The translations under genes and the position numbers were made by a program. The notes below the pieces were generated by a model. It ran no database searches. It saw only the letters and a list, made by a program, of their open reading frames with translations, and had not been told where the DNA came from. This document shows, one piece after another, positions 25,465 to 35,459 of a DNA stretch of 64,000 nt. This stretch comes from an uncultured Pedobacter sp. (lineage in GTDB: Bacteria; Bacteroidota; Bacteroidia; Sphingobacteriales; Sphingobacteriaceae), in the NCBI RefSeq assembly GCF_946480185.1, contig NZ_CAMLIG010000008.1, positions 91,962 through 155,961 of the forward strand, in the 5' to 3' direction. Position 1 is the first letter of the stretch. Every line of letters begins with the position of its first letter.

Positions 25465-26217
25465 ATGTTTACAAAGCTCCAATTTGTAGCTCCGTTAACG
25501 TACAACATCATATCTGCCAAAGCTTTTTCGGGCCAAGCAATCCTACCTGAAGATGTGCAAACAAGTTTCGAATTTGCCTTTGATATGAGCTTTGGAAAGG
25601 CAGGCCATCACCGTAACCACAGAACCGGCGGAGATTTAAAACGGAAGAACGGGGAAATTTTTATCAATGCTTTTCAAGGTAAGCTTGCCGAATTTGCATT
25701 TTACAATTGGCTCAAAAATAACGGAATAGCTACAGCATCGCCCGATGTGCGTTTAATGGGCGAAGGTATGTGGGACGATTCTGATTTTACAGTTAATGGT
25801 AAAAAAATCAGTATTAAATCTGCGGCCCATTTTTCTAATCTAATGCTTTTAGAAACTCAAGATTGGGACATTCACGGAAATTACATCCCAAATATTGAAA
25901 CCAGAAACGCAAGCTATGATTATTTTGTTTTGGTGAGGATAAAACCCGATGGTAAACATCTAATGAAAGAAAATAGATTGTGTTACGCCACGGAAGTTGA
26001 GAAAGAGTTCTTAAAACAGGTGATTTTTAAAGAGAAATGGTTGGCAGATCTTGTCGGTTTCGCTACAAAAAGTGATCTCCAATTTATTATTGCTAATCAA
26101 CATATAATCCCAAAATGTGGATTACTAAATGGGAAAACATCAATGGATGCCAATAATTATTATCTGCAAAGTGGCGATATGGCACCGATAGAAAATCTGC
26201 TGTGCTTACTAACTTAA
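25465..26217 (+). CDS. putative PD-(D/E)xK-superfamily nuclease-like protein
   Basis: 250 aa from ATG 25465 (MFTKLQFVAPLTYNIISAKA). A TTG start at 25387 would add 26 hydrophobic residues and is less likely. The core fits a restriction-endonuclease fold: a helix with Glu76 (GKLAEFAFYNWL), then Asp104/105/107 (WDDSDFTV) and Lys118 (KKISIKSA), the E...D...xxK layout, although the usual acidic residue two before Lys is Ser116. An N-terminal basic/His stretch (GKAGHHRNHRTGGDLKRK) may bind DNA. There is no methyltransferase, helicase or specificity gene nearby. Function unproven. Confidence 0.6.
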   Translation: MFTKLQFVAPLTYNIISAKAFSGQAILPEDVQTSFEFAFDMSFGKAGHHRNHRTGGDLKRKNGEIFINAFQGKLAEFAFYNWLKNNGIATASPDVRLMGEGMWDDSDFTVNGKKISIKSAAHFSNLMLLETQDWDIHGNYIPNIETRNASYDYFVLVRIKPDGKHLMKENRLCYATEVEKEFLKQVIFKEKWLADLVGFATKSDLQFIIANQHIIPKCGLLNGKTSMDANNYYLQSGDMAPIENLLCLLT

Positions 26218-26249
26218 CTTTTCTGGATCTTCATCAGTAATCTGTTCCC

Positions 26250-26262
26250 GGCAACGTTTGCG
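26250..26262. promoter_or_regulatory. LacI-type operator candidate upstream of GH43
   Basis: GGCAACGTTTGCG is a near-palindrome with central CG, like PurR/CcpA-type LacI-family operators. It lies 109 bases before the GH43 start. It matches 11 of 13 bases with the site at 37338-37350 upstream of susC. Confidence 0.5.
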
Positions 26263-26370
26263 CAAATTAAACCTGCCGTTCCTTTCATAATATTTAACTT
26301 AATGGCTAAAATTGTATTAAAGGAAAGCCAATTGTTCTCTTAAAAGAGAATATCCAATTTAAATCATGAT

Positions 26371-28011
26371 ATGAAAAATTACTTCTTAGTTCCCGCTTTA
26401 TTATTTAGTCTATCGATTGCACAAGCTCAGGAAAGCAAAAATCCCAAAGATAACTATGTGTCAAAAGTTTGGGTTTCAGACTTGGGAAATGGCAAATATA
26501 AAAATCCGATATTAAACGCAGATTACTCTGATCCGGATGCGATTAGAGTGGGTGACGATTTTTATATGGTGTCATCAAGTTTTAATCATACTCCGGGCTT
26601 GCCCGTTATGCATTCTAAAGATTTGGTGAACTGGACGATACTTACCCATGCTTTACAAAAGCAAATTCCGGATGATGTTTTTAATAAAGTGCAACATGGA
26701 AATGGTGTTTGGGCACCGTCTATCCGCTATCATAACAATGAGTTTTATATCTATTATCCAGATCCTGATTTTGGGATTTATGTGATAAAAGCAAAAGAAG
26801 CAGTTGGTCCATGGTCTGCGCCCGAATTAATTTATGCCGGTAAAGGATTGATAGACCCTTGTCCTTTGTGGGATGAAGACGGAAAAACCTATTTGGTACA
26901 TGCTTATGCGGGTAGCAGGGCAGGTATCAAAAGTGTGATTGCGATTGCACCTATGAACCAAGAAGGAACAAAAGTAACAGGAGAAAGTGTAATTGTTTAT
27001 GACGGACATGAAACCGACCCTACTATTGAGGGACCAAAATTTTACAAAAGAAACGGTTATTATTACATTTTCGCCCCTGCGGGCGGAGTGCCTACTGGAT
27101 GGCAGTTAGTATTGAGATCTAAAAATATTTACGGTCCTTATGAGCGTAAAGTGGTAATGGATCAGGGGAAATCTCCTGTAAACGGTCCCCACCAAGGTGC
27201 TTGGGTTGATACTCAAACTGGCGAGGATTGGTTTCTCCATTTTCAGGACAAGGAAGCTTATGGAAGGGTTGTGCATTTGCAGCCTATGAAATGGGTGAAA
27301 GACTGGCCTGTAATAGGTTTGGATAAAAACGGCGACGGAAAAGGAGAGCCTGTTATGGAATATAAAAAGCCAAACGTTGGTAAAACTTGGCCAATAGTTA
27401 CGCCGGCAGAATCTGATGAGTTTGAATCCCCGATATTAGGCAATCAATGGCAATGGCAGGCAAATCCAAATGGAACTTGGGCAATGCCAAGCAATCACGG
27501 TAGTTTGAGGTTATATACCAAACAAATCCCTCAAGACACTAAAAGTTTATGGGATGTACCTAATATTTTAGGACAGAAATTTCCGGCAGACCGTTTTATG
27601 GTTACCACCAAACTTACCTTTATCCCTAATGAAAAATTAGAGAACGAAAGGGTTGGTTTAATTATTTTGGGTCAAGATTACAGTACGCTTTCTGTAAAAA
27701 GTAAAACCGATGGTTTGTACCTGAATTATGGAGTTTGCGAAGGTGCAGTAAAAGGAAAAGCAGAAAAGGAAACGCCTTTAATCAAATTAAAAACCAATGC
27801 CATTTATTTGCGTGTAAAAGTAAGTGACGGGGCAAAATGTAATTGGTCTTACAGTTTTGATAATAAAAACTTTGTTGATGCGGGAACTACTTTTACCGCA
27901 ACTCCCGGAAAGTGGGTTGGTGCAAAAGTGGGTCTTTATGCTGTAAGGGACACTCAAATAAATGATTCTGGCTATGTGGATGTGGACTGGTTTAGGGTAG
28001 AACCATTATGA
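26371..28011 (+). CDS. secreted GH43 glycosidase (beta-xylosidase/arabinofuranosidase type)
   Basis: 546 aa with a signal peptide (MKNYFLVPALLFSLSIAQAQ). The five-bladed propeller starts at NPILNADYSDPDAIRVGDDF, where Asp54 is the likely base. DPCPLWDEDGK supplies the middle Asp and IEGPKFYKRNGYYYIFAPAG the acid Glu. The C-terminal ~200 residues are a concanavalin-like beta sandwich of the GH43_C2 type (ADRFMVTTKLTFIP...VGLIILGQDYSTL). This two-domain layout is common in subfamilies acting on xylosyl or arabinosyl side chains. In this locus it probably trims side chains of rhamnogalacturonan. Its stop overlaps the next start by 4 bases (ATGA). Confidence 0.9.
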   Translation: MKNYFLVPALLFSLSIAQAQESKNPKDNYVSKVWVSDLGNGKYKNPILNADYSDPDAIRVGDDFYMVSSSFNHTPGLPVMHSKDLVNWTILTHALQKQIPDDVFNKVQHGNGVWAPSIRYHNNEFYIYYPDPDFGIYVIKAKEAVGPWSAPELIYAGKGLIDPCPLWDEDGKTYLVHAYAGSRAGIKSVIAIAPMNQEGTKVTGESVIVYDGHETDPTIEGPKFYKRNGYYYIFAPAGGVPTGWQLVLRSKNIYGPYERKVVMDQGKSPVNGPHQGAWVDTQTGEDWFLHFQDKEAYGRVVHLQPMKWVKDWPVIGLDKNGDGKGEPVMEYKKPNVGKTWPIVTPAESDEFESPILGNQWQWQANPNGTWAMPSNHGSLRLYTKQIPQDTKSLWDVPNILGQKFPADRFMVTTKLTFIPNEKLENERVGLIILGQDYSTLSVKSKTDGLYLNYGVCEGAVKGKAEKETPLIKLKTNAIYLRVKVSDGAKCNWSYSFDNKNFVDAGTTFTATPGKWVGAKVGLYAVRDTQINDSGYVDVDWFRVEPL

Positions 28012-28790
28012 ACTTTAAAAAAACAATTCTTTTAACTTTTCCAGTTTTTGTAATACTTACTTCGTTTACTTTATTTGAAAATAAGATTGCCACGGTATAT
28101 CTCATTGGAGATTCAACCGTGGCAGATTATTCGCTCGAAAGAGATTACGCTACTAAAAGGTTTCCATTAGTAGGTTGGGGACAGGCTTTTCAAAAGTTTC
28201 TGGTAAAAGATAGCCTGTATAATATTCGCAATATCACTAAAGCAGATAGCTTAAAAGTTGATGACCGGGCGAAAGGAGGCAGAAGCACCCGTACCTTTTT
28301 TCAGGAGGGGCGCTGGGCCGAAGTTTATAAAGATTTAAAACCGGGAGACATTGTGATGATCCAATTTGGTCATAACGATGAGTCAAAAGATAAACCCGAA
28401 CGCTATGTAGATATTCCCGGTTATAAGGATTTTTTAAAATTATATGTAAACCAAACCAGAGAAAAAGGAGCAATACCCATTTTGATTACGCCGGTTGCGA
28501 GGAATTATCCTTGGAAAAACGGCCATCTTAGCAATGTACACGGCGATTATCCGCAAGCAGTAAAAGATGTTGCCAAAGAACTAAATGTGAAATTTATTGA
28601 TTTGAACGAGCTTTCGATGAAGTTTTTTTCGTCTAAAGGCCAGGAATATGTAACTGAAAAATATTTCATGAACCTCGACTCGGGTAAATACGAAGCTTAT
28701 CCGAAAGGACAGCATGATAATACACATTTCCAGGGAGAGGGGGCTACTGAAGTTGCCCGCTTGGTGTTCAATACCATGAAAAAGCTGTAA
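28008..28790 (+). CDS. rhamnogalacturonan acetylesterase-like SGNH hydrolase (CE12)
   Basis: 260 aa with an N-terminal hydrophobic signal or anchor (FKKTILLTFPVFVILTSFTL). SGNH blocks: YLIGDSTVADYS (Ser36), KGGRSTRTF, FGHNDESKDKP and DNTHFQGEGATEVARL (catalytic Asp and His). CE12 enzymes remove acetyl groups from rhamnogalacturonan I so that the backbone can be cut. Translationally coupled to the GH43 gene before it. Confidence 0.92.
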   Translation: MNFKKTILLTFPVFVILTSFTLFENKIATVYLIGDSTVADYSLERDYATKRFPLVGWGQAFQKFLVKDSLYNIRNITKADSLKVDDRAKGGRSTRTFFQEGRWAEVYKDLKPGDIVMIQFGHNDESKDKPERYVDIPGYKDFLKLYVNQTREKGAIPILITPVARNYPWKNGHLSNVHGDYPQAVKDVAKELNVKFIDLNELSMKFFSSKGQEYVTEKYFMNLDSGKYEAYPKGQHDNTHFQGEGATEVARLVFNTMKKL

Positions 28791-28864
28791 ATTATTTCCG
28801 CCAAAAAGAGGAGGTTTTAGCTATATCTTGTAAAATAAGTTATTAGGAAAAATAAAAATATTAA

Positions 28865-29821
28865 GTGATGAAGTACTTTTCAGTTTTAATTGCGGTTTTG
28901 TTATTTTTTGGAACCAGTGTTTCTGCACAGGTAAATGTCCCTCGCGATACATCATTTACATTACACAGTGCTTATTTAAAAGAAAAAAAGTACCGTCCTT
29001 ACATAGAAATTGCCAATCCTGATTTGCAAAAGAATGTCACGGTAAAAAAGAATATCGTTTACAGTAATCTTAACGGAAGAGAATTGCTTTTAGATGTTTA
29101 TTATCCTTCAAAAACCGAAAACCGTAAAAATTTCCCCGGTGTTTTATTGATTTATGGTGGCGGATGGCGCTCTGGAGACAAATCGCAAATGGAAGCAATG
29201 GCTAAAGTACTTGCAGCAAATGGATATGTTGCCGTTGCGCCGGAGTATCGTTTGTCATTAGAAGCAGTTTATCCGGCCGCGGTGTATGATTTAAAAGCAT
29301 CACTAAGGTGGATGCGTGAGCATGCAAAAGCTATTAATCTGGATAAATCAAAAATTGCTTCTTTGGGTACTTCTGCCGGTGGGCAATTGGCAGCCTTTTT
29401 AGGAACAACCAATTTCAACACCAAATACGATGGAGATTTAAAAGGTGCTAAACAGTCAAGTGCGGTACAGGCTGTTGTTGATATTGATGGTACTTTAGCA
29501 TTTCATCATCCAGAATCTTCTGAGGGAACCGCGGCTGCACTTTGGTTAGGCGGAACTTATCAAGAAAAACCAGAAGTGTGGGAAGACGCTGCGCCGTTAA
29601 ACCACGTGGATAAAAACACGGTTCCAATTATATTTATCAACAGCTCAAATCCAAGGTTTCATGCCGGAAGGAGCGATATGATTAAAAAACTCGACAGCCT
29701 AAAGATTTATTCAGAAATTAAAGAATTTCCAGATACGCCACATCCTTTTTGGTTTTTTAATCCATGGTTTAACCCAATGATGGAAACTACGATTAAGTTT
29801 TTAAATAAAGTATTCTATTAA
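28865..29821 (+). CDS. secreted alpha/beta-hydrolase esterase
   Basis: 318 aa with a signal peptide (MMKYFSVLIAVLLFFGTSVS). The hydrolase has an oxyanion loop LLIYGGGWRSGDKSQ, nucleophile elbow LGTSAGGQLAA and a C-terminal His in DTPHPFWFF. It resembles bifunctional feruloyl/acetyl-xylan esterases and other BD-FAE-like proteins. In a pectin locus, acetyl or feruloyl esters are plausible substrates, but the sequence does not decide. It lies 74 bases after the CE12 gene with no terminator between them. Confidence 0.85.
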   Translation: MMKYFSVLIAVLLFFGTSVSAQVNVPRDTSFTLHSAYLKEKKYRPYIEIANPDLQKNVTVKKNIVYSNLNGRELLLDVYYPSKTENRKNFPGVLLIYGGGWRSGDKSQMEAMAKVLAANGYVAVAPEYRLSLEAVYPAAVYDLKASLRWMREHAKAINLDKSKIASLGTSAGGQLAAFLGTTNFNTKYDGDLKGAKQSSAVQAVVDIDGTLAFHHPESSEGTAAALWLGGTYQEKPEVWEDAAPLNHVDKNTVPIIFINSSNPRFHAGRSDMIKKLDSLKIYSEIKEFPDTPHPFWFFNPWFNPMMETTIKFLNKVFY

Positions 29822-29934
29822 CAATCTAATAAGAGCTATTTTTAGATGGAGTTGTTGCAGTAATACCACGAAAGGCATTTTGATCAACTACTTTTAACCA
29901 CGCCAAATAAACTAAAAGCAAAGGACTCTTTTTA

Positions 29935-32900
29935 ATGGTATTACGTATCAAGTTTAATTTTAGTCTGATTTTATTTCTTTGTGTGCTACAAAGTAATGGG
30001 CAAAATTTGGTCAATATCAAACATTATTCTACCGTAGATGGGCTTTCTGATAATAAAATCACCACTGTTATCAAAGATAGAGACGGGTTTATGTGGTTCG
30101 GCTCTTGGGCAGGCATAAGCCGATTTGATGGGCATAATTTTGTGAATTTCAAATCTTACCCCGGAGATAACTCTAGCTTAAAAAGTAACCGGGTTGATGT
30201 AATTGTGGAAGACAAGGAAACCGGATTTTTATGGGTAAAAGCCTACGATAATCAGGTTTACAGATTTGATAAAAGAACGGGCTTATTTACCTCACTACCC
30301 AATCTGTTAAATGATGAATCACTAAAAGAAGTGGCTTTTACCAGAATTTTTTCTGTAAGCAATCACCAAGTCTGGTTATTATCATCAGATAATGGGCTCT
30401 TTTTAATACAAGATGCTTCGAGCAACCACCCGAATTACAAAAAATTTGATATTAAGGAAGCTCCAAACCATAGGATTCCGTCAAGAAAAATATCTTTCTT
30501 TTATACTGATAAATCCCAAAACATTTGGTTGGCAACTTCCAAAGGTGTTTGTATATTAAAGAAAGTAGGTAATCGTAATTATAAGGTAAGTAGCGTTAAA
30601 AACGTAATAGGGCAAACGATAGGGCAGATGGACGATGGTAAAGATATGATTTGGTACACCAGCGGGTCCAAGCTTTTTTCTGTCACATACAACCAAAATT
30701 CATCCAATTGTTATCAATTAACAGAGGGAATAATAACCTCAATAAAATCTTCCAAAAACGGTGATAGAGTTTTTTGCACTACAGATAAAGGTGAGCTAAT
30801 AGTAGTTACAGAGCGTGGCGAAGTAAAATTATTGGCCAAAACTAATGACCAATCTCCATTATATTCGATTTTTGAAGATACAGATGAAAATTTATGGATA
30901 GAATCTGAAGGGTACGGCGCAGTTTTATTTGATCAAAAAAGCAAACAGTTATTAACGTTATTTCCAAAAGATAAATATCCGTTTAGAACCGGGAATTCCA
31001 TTAATTACTCAATTTACGAAGACGTAAACAAAGTGGTATGGATTGCCTTCAGCCATTTTGGATTAGGTTTTTATGATAAGAAAGATCAAAAGATTCAGAA
31101 AATATCATCTGCTGATGAGCTTAGTGGTAAAAAGTTAAGCGATGTTATTTTTCATACTTACTATTTTTCGCCTGGTTTGACATGGATAACCGGAGATAAG
31201 GGAGGCTTCGACAAGGTTGTGTTTAAACCTTACGATTTTTTGCAAACCGTAGTCAAGCCTAAATCCAATATCATGATAGATAATGAGGTGCGTGGTATTT
31301 TCTCTGATCAGCAAAATAGGTTGTGGGTAGGTACTAAAGGCGAAGATGTGATGGTGTTTAAGAACGGTAAGCGATTACCTAATCTGTTTAATACACCTAT
31401 AGCTTTTAAATCGGGGGTTTATTCCATTTTTAAAGATAAAAATGGCGCCATGTGGTTTGGCACTAAAAGTAATGGATTGTTTAAAGCCCTACCTACTGAT
31501 GTGAACCAGCAGCAATACAGGCTTAGCAATCAATATTTTGAGGATAAAATTATTAAAAACGGCGACAATGCCATCTATTCCATCATACAAGACAGTAAAG
31601 GCCGGCTATGGGTTGGTTCTTATGGAGGCGGACTTATTTTGTTTCAAAACAAAGGAACCGAGACAAATATATTAACACTGGAGAACTCATTTAAAAATTA
31701 CCCTAAAGGCAATTACAAGCGTATAAGAAATTTAAAGGAGGATGCACAGGGTAAAATATGGATTGCCACTACTGATGGATTATTGATTTTTGATCCTAAT
31801 TCTGCATCACCAAATCATGTAAAGTTTAAAGTTTATAGAAAACAGCCTGGCAATATCCACAGTTTGGGCGGTAACGATGTACAGTTTATTTATAAAGACA
31901 CACAAGACCAAATGTGGGTACTTACCTCTTCCGGAGGATTAAATTTGGCAATGGGAAAAAATCCGCTTGATACCTTATGTTTCCAAAATTTCTCTACTAA
32001 AACCGGATTGCCCAGCGATTTTTTATTAAGCTGTACAGAAGACAATCATAAGAACCTGTGGATTGCTACCCAAAATGGGATTTCAAAATTCTCTATAGCC
32101 AGTAAAAAGTTTCAAAATTTTAATTACTACGATGGGCTTCCGGCCGAAGCTACTTTTTCTGAAAGTTCGGGGGTAAGAATGCCTGATGGGAATATCATAT
32201 TTGGCAATACTCAAGGTTTCCTAACGTTCAATCCATCAAAAATTCATGCTATAAAGACATCGGCAAACATGGTGTTTACTAAAGTTGAGGTAAATGGAAA
32301 GGATGTTAGAGAAATAGATTCAGCTTTCTTTAAAAAAGACATTAGCTATTTAAACAAACTTGATTTAGCATATAACCAAAATATTATTACCATAGAGTTT
32401 GCCGTTCTTGACTTTAATTCGAGCGATAAACAAAACTACGATTATCGGATTTTAGGCTTTGATAATGTGTGGCGGAGTAACGACGGGCAAAGTAAAATAA
32501 CCTATACCAATTTGCCACCGGGCAAATATACATTTCAGGTAAAAAGCGCAAATGATGAGCTGTTTAGTCCAATTCCCTTTCGGTCGTTAAAAATAATTAT
32601 AAATCCACCGTTTTGGAAAACCTGGTGGGCTTATACGTTGTATGTTATTTTTACCATTGTTGTGCTTATCTTAATTCAGCGTACAATTTATACCATGCTT
32701 AAACTTCGCCACGGTATTGCGCTGGAGAAAAAAATGGTAGATTTAAAATTGGATTTTTTTACTCAAATATCGCATGAGCTGCGCACCCCATTAACTTTAA
32801 TTGTTAATCCAATTGCTGAGGTTTTGCAAAACGAGAACTTATCTGGAAAGGGCAAAAAATACGTGAAATTAGTCCTGAAAAATGCTGAACGGATGAGTCG

Positions 32901-34308
32901 TTTGGTAAACCAGATATTGGATTTAAGAAAAGTACAAAGCGGTAAAGCAACGCTTAAGCTACAGGACATTGAGATTGTATCGTTCCTTAAAAATTTGATC
33001 AGTTATTTTGAAGAAACAATTGACAAAAGAAACCTGAATGTACAATTTGTTGCTACGAATGACGTAATACATGCACACTGGGATACAGAAAAAATCGAAA
33101 TTGTGTTGTATAATATTTTAGCAAATGCAATTAAGTTTTCGCCAGACGGTGGAACCATCGGGATAAATATTGATGAGTGCGGAGGTGATAACTTGTGCAA
33201 AATAGAAATTGTTGACCAAGGCCCTGGCGTTTTGGAGGAAGAACTGGACAAGATTTTTAATATCTATTATGAAGGAGAACATAAAGCCATGGTTAAAAGC
33301 TCAGGGATTGGTTTAGCGCTTGCAAAGGAGTTGGTTGTTTTGCATAAAGGGAGTATTTTAGCTGAAAACAATCCCGCCGGTGGTTTAAAAATTACTGTGG
33401 AGTTGGAGCGATTTTTAGAAATCCCAACTTTAGAAAATATAATAGTGTTTAAACCTTCATATCCAGACCTGGAAAATATTGATACCAAAGTTGCGTTGTC
33501 TGTTGAAATTGAACAAACAGCCGAAACCAACAATTTGTTAACGGTTTTAATTGTAGAAGACAACCATGAGTTGAGAACTTTTTTAGCCGATAAATTTAGT
33601 GATAATTATAAAGTAGAAACAGCAGAAAATGGAGAAAAAGGTCTTCAAAAAGCATTAGAGTGTTATCCAGATCTAATTTTGTCTGATGTGATGATGCCCA
33701 AAATGGATGGCATGGAAATGCTGACCAAGCTGAAAACTAATTCCTTAACCAGCCACATCCCCGTAATATTACTAACCGCTAAAAACTCAACCGAGAGCCA
33801 TATTATGGGCTTAAAATTCGGCGCCGATTATTACTTGCCAAAGCCTTTTGACATGAAATTGCTGAGCGTTGCAATGAACAGCATTTTGACACAAAGGAAG
33901 AGGTTTTTCAAGTCGATGGTAAATGCCGAGGAATTTCCGAACGATGAAGCTGTTGTTGATAGTACACTAATTACCAAAGAGGATAAAGAGTTTCTGGAGA
34001 AAACCATTAGTGTGGTAAAAGAACGTTTAGAGGATAAAGATTTTAATATTGATACCGTTGCGGATTTGATGAACATGAGCCGGTCGGCTTTCTTTAAAAA
34101 GTTTAAAAGTTTAACCAACCTAGCCCCTGTAGAGTTTGTACGAGATACCAGACTGGAGATTGGCAAAACCATGTTAGATGCGGGTTCAAAAAATATCTCG
34201 GAAATAGCCTATTCAATTGGCTTCAACAACCCTAAATATTTTAGCACATGCTTTAAGGCTAAATACGGGCTTAGCCCTACAGAATATCTTAGCAAAAAAG
34301 ATAATTAG
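29935..34308 (+). CDS. hybrid two-component system sensor/regulator (HTCS)
   Basis: 1457 aa, full HTCS architecture. A signal peptide (~1-22) is followed by a periplasmic double seven-bladed propeller of two-component regulator propeller repeats (e.g. DRDGFMWFGSWAGISRFDG, DSKGRLWVGSYGGGLILF), a Y_Y_Y domain (~800-890) and one membrane helix (~897-925, WAYTLYVIFTIVVLILIQ). A histidine kinase follows (SHELRTP with His947; NILANAIKFSPDGG; SSGIGLALAKELV), then a receiver domain (Asp1251 in ILSDVMMPKMDGME) and an AraC DNA-binding domain (~1360-1455, MSRSAFFKKFKSLTNLAP, GFNNPKYFSTCFKAKYGLSP). It should sense a pectic oligosaccharide in the periplasm and activate this locus. Tandem repeats at 34354-34389 and 43230-43265 are candidate targets. 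Confidence 0.96.
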   Translation: MVLRIKFNFSLILFLCVLQSNGQNLVNIKHYSTVDGLSDNKITTVIKDRDGFMWFGSWAGISRFDGHNFVNFKSYPGDNSSLKSNRVDVIVEDKETGFLWVKAYDNQVYRFDKRTGLFTSLPNLLNDESLKEVAFTRIFSVSNHQVWLLSSDNGLFLIQDASSNHPNYKKFDIKEAPNHRIPSRKISFFYTDKSQNIWLATSKGVCILKKVGNRNYKVSSVKNVIGQTIGQMDDGKDMIWYTSGSKLFSVTYNQNSSNCYQLTEGIITSIKSSKNGDRVFCTTDKGELIVVTERGEVKLLAKTNDQSPLYSIFEDTDENLWIESEGYGAVLFDQKSKQLLTLFPKDKYPFRTGNSINYSIYEDVNKVVWIAFSHFGLGFYDKKDQKIQKISSADELSGKKLSDVIFHTYYFSPGLTWITGDKGGFDKVVFKPYDFLQTVVKPKSNIMIDNEVRGIFSDQQNRLWVGTKGEDVMVFKNGKRLPNLFNTPIAFKSGVYSIFKDKNGAMWFGTKSNGLFKALPTDVNQQQYRLSNQYFEDKIIKNGDNAIYSIIQDSKGRLWVGSYGGGLILFQNKGTETNILTLENSFKNYPKGNYKRIRNLKEDAQGKIWIATTDGLLIFDPNSASPNHVKFKVYRKQPGNIHSLGGNDVQFIYKDTQDQMWVLTSSGGLNLAMGKNPLDTLCFQNFSTKTGLPSDFLLSCTEDNHKNLWIATQNGISKFSIASKKFQNFNYYDGLPAEATFSESSGVRMPDGNIIFGNTQGFLTFNPSKIHAIKTSANMVFTKVEVNGKDVREIDSAFFKKDISYLNKLDLAYNQNIITIEFAVLDFNSSDKQNYDYRILGFDNVWRSNDGQSKITYTNLPPGKYTFQVKSANDELFSPIPFRSLKIIINPPFWKTWWAYTLYVIFTIVVLILIQRTIYTMLKLRHGIALEKKMVDLKLDFFTQISHELRTPLTLIVNPIAEVLQNENLSGKGKKYVKLVLKNAERMSRLVNQILDLRKVQSGKATLKLQDIEIVSFLKNLISYFEETIDKRNLNVQFVATNDVIHAHWDTEKIEIVLYNILANAIKFSPDGGTIGINIDECGGDNLCKIEIVDQGPGVLEEELDKIFNIYYEGEHKAMVKSSGIGLALAKELVVLHKGSILAENNPAGGLKITVELERFLEIPTLENIIVFKPSYPDLENIDTKVALSVEIEQTAETNNLLTVLIVEDNHELRTFLADKFSDNYKVETAENGEKGLQKALECYPDLILSDVMMPKMDGMEMLTKLKTNSLTSHIPVILLTAKNSTESHIMGLKFGADYYLPKPFDMKLLSVAMNSILTQRKRFFKSMVNAEEFPNDEAVVDSTLITKEDKEFLEKTISVVKERLEDKDFNIDTVADLMNMSRSAFFKKFKSLTNLAPVEFVRDTRLEIGKTMLDAGSKNISEIAYSIGFNNPKYFSTCFKAKYGLSPTEYLSKKDN

Positions 34309-34353
34309 TTTTATATGCTTTGATCCGCACTATGTACAAATAGTTGCTTTGTT

Positions 34354-34389
34354 ATCAAAATTTAAACCCTTTTTACCAGATTTTAAACC
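34354..34389 (+). promoter_or_regulatory. tandem direct repeat, candidate HTCS binding site A
   Basis: ATCAAAATTTAAACC (34354-34368) and ACCAGATTTTAAACC (34375-34389), start-to-start 21 bp, i.e. two helical turns. The same element with the same spacing occurs at 43230-43265. A matching -7 element follows at 34421. Lies 132 bases before the esterase start. Confidence 0.6.
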
Positions 34390-34420
34390 AATTAATACGC
34401 TTAGTAGGCTTCATAACGGT

Positions 34421-34428
34421 TAATTTTG
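34421..34428 (+). promoter_or_regulatory. -7 promoter element for the esterase-GH28 unit
   Basis: TAATTTTG, exact TAnnTTTG, 32 bases after repeat site A and 93 bases before the ATG at 34521. There is no good -33 box, which fits an activator-dependent promoter. Confidence 0.5.
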
Positions 34429-34520
34429 TTGAAACCTAAGGTTACTTTTCTTCAGGTATTATAAACCAACGTATATTTCTCCGGAGTAACAATGAGCATC
34501 AATTTTAAAACTGCAATCAA

Positions 34521-35450
34521 ATGAGGATTTTAAGAACTATTTTTTGCATTCTGCTATTAATGGTTTCGCTTTTTTTTGCCGCAAAAGCGCAAGAATTTAT
34601 TCCCTTATGGGCCACAGGAAAAATGCCAAATTCAAAAGGGCTAAACTTAAAAGATAGTATAAGTAATAATCGTTTAATGCAAGTTGGCATTCCCGGTATT
34701 CATGTTTTTTTAGCATCAAAACAGGAGAACAAGGGAGCGGCAGTGTTGATAATTCCAGGCGGAGGTTACCATCATTTAGCCTACGAGGTAAGTGGCTATA
34801 CTTTAGCCAAATGGTTTAATACTTTAGGAATAAATGCGTTTGTGTTAGATCATCGTTTACCAATTTCTCCAGATTTAAAACAGCGGGAAATTGCGCCACT
34901 GCAAGATGCAGAAAGAGCAATGCGTATCATTAGGGCAAATGCTGCTGAATGGGGAATTGATACCAATAAAGTTGGTGCAATGGGTTCTTCTGCGGGTGGT
35001 CATTTGGCCGCAAGTTTAGGTACCATAAAGGATGATTATGCCACTGTAAAAGATCATTATGATCCGTACAGCTACAAACCTGATTTCTTAATATTAGTTT
35101 CTCCGGTAATAGATATGGGAACCTATGCGCACAAAGGAAGCAGAGATAATTTATTAGGCACAAACCCATCAAAAGAGCTGATCGAAAAGTTTTCATTACA
35201 AAACCAAGTGACTAGTTACACGCCCCCAACTTTTATAGCAGACGCATTTAACGATAAAACCGTACCGCCTAAAAACAGTTTGATGTTTTATAGTGCTTTA
35301 CTCGATAACCATATCCCAACAAGTTTTCATGTTTTTCCGCAAGGCGGTCATTCCATTGCTGTAAGGAATAATCCGGGTTCTACTGCTTTATGGGTGAACC
35401 TTTGCGAAGCTTGGCTAATTGAAACCGGAATTATAAAAGAAATTAAATAA
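34521..35450 (+). CDS. secreted alpha/beta-hydrolase (acetylesterase-like)
   Basis: 309 aa with a signal peptide (MRILRTIFCILLLMVSLFFA). Oxyanion loop LIIPGGGYHHLAYEVSG, nucleophile elbow MGSSAGGHLAAS, acid ADAFNDKTVPP and His in FPQGGHSIAV. This is the lipase/BD-FAE-like acetylesterase group often found in pectin and xylan loci. It begins a transcription unit with the GH28 gene 10 bases downstream, preceded by the repeat site A and a -7 element. Confidence 0.87.
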   Translation: MRILRTIFCILLLMVSLFFAAKAQEFIPLWATGKMPNSKGLNLKDSISNNRLMQVGIPGIHVFLASKQENKGAAVLIIPGGGYHHLAYEVSGYTLAKWFNTLGINAFVLDHRLPISPDLKQREIAPLQDAERAMRIIRANAAEWGIDTNKVGAMGSSAGGHLAASLGTIKDDYATVKDHYDPYSYKPDFLILVSPVIDMGTYAHKGSRDNLLGTNPSKELIEKFSLQNQVTSYTPPTFIADAFNDKTVPPKNSLMFYSALLDNHIPTSFHVFPQGGHSIAVRNNPGSTALWVNLCEAWLIETGIIKEIK

Positions 35451-35459
35451 TCAGAAATA

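Noticed and set aside
26335..26350. Hairpin TTCTCTT-AA-AAGAGAA before the GH43 start
   Set aside because: Seven-base AT-rich arms are expected by chance in such DNA; too weak to call a regulatory element.
33267..34172. Long antisense frames inside the HTCS gene
   Set aside because: They are in the opposite strand of a clear, conserved coding region and show no known domain.
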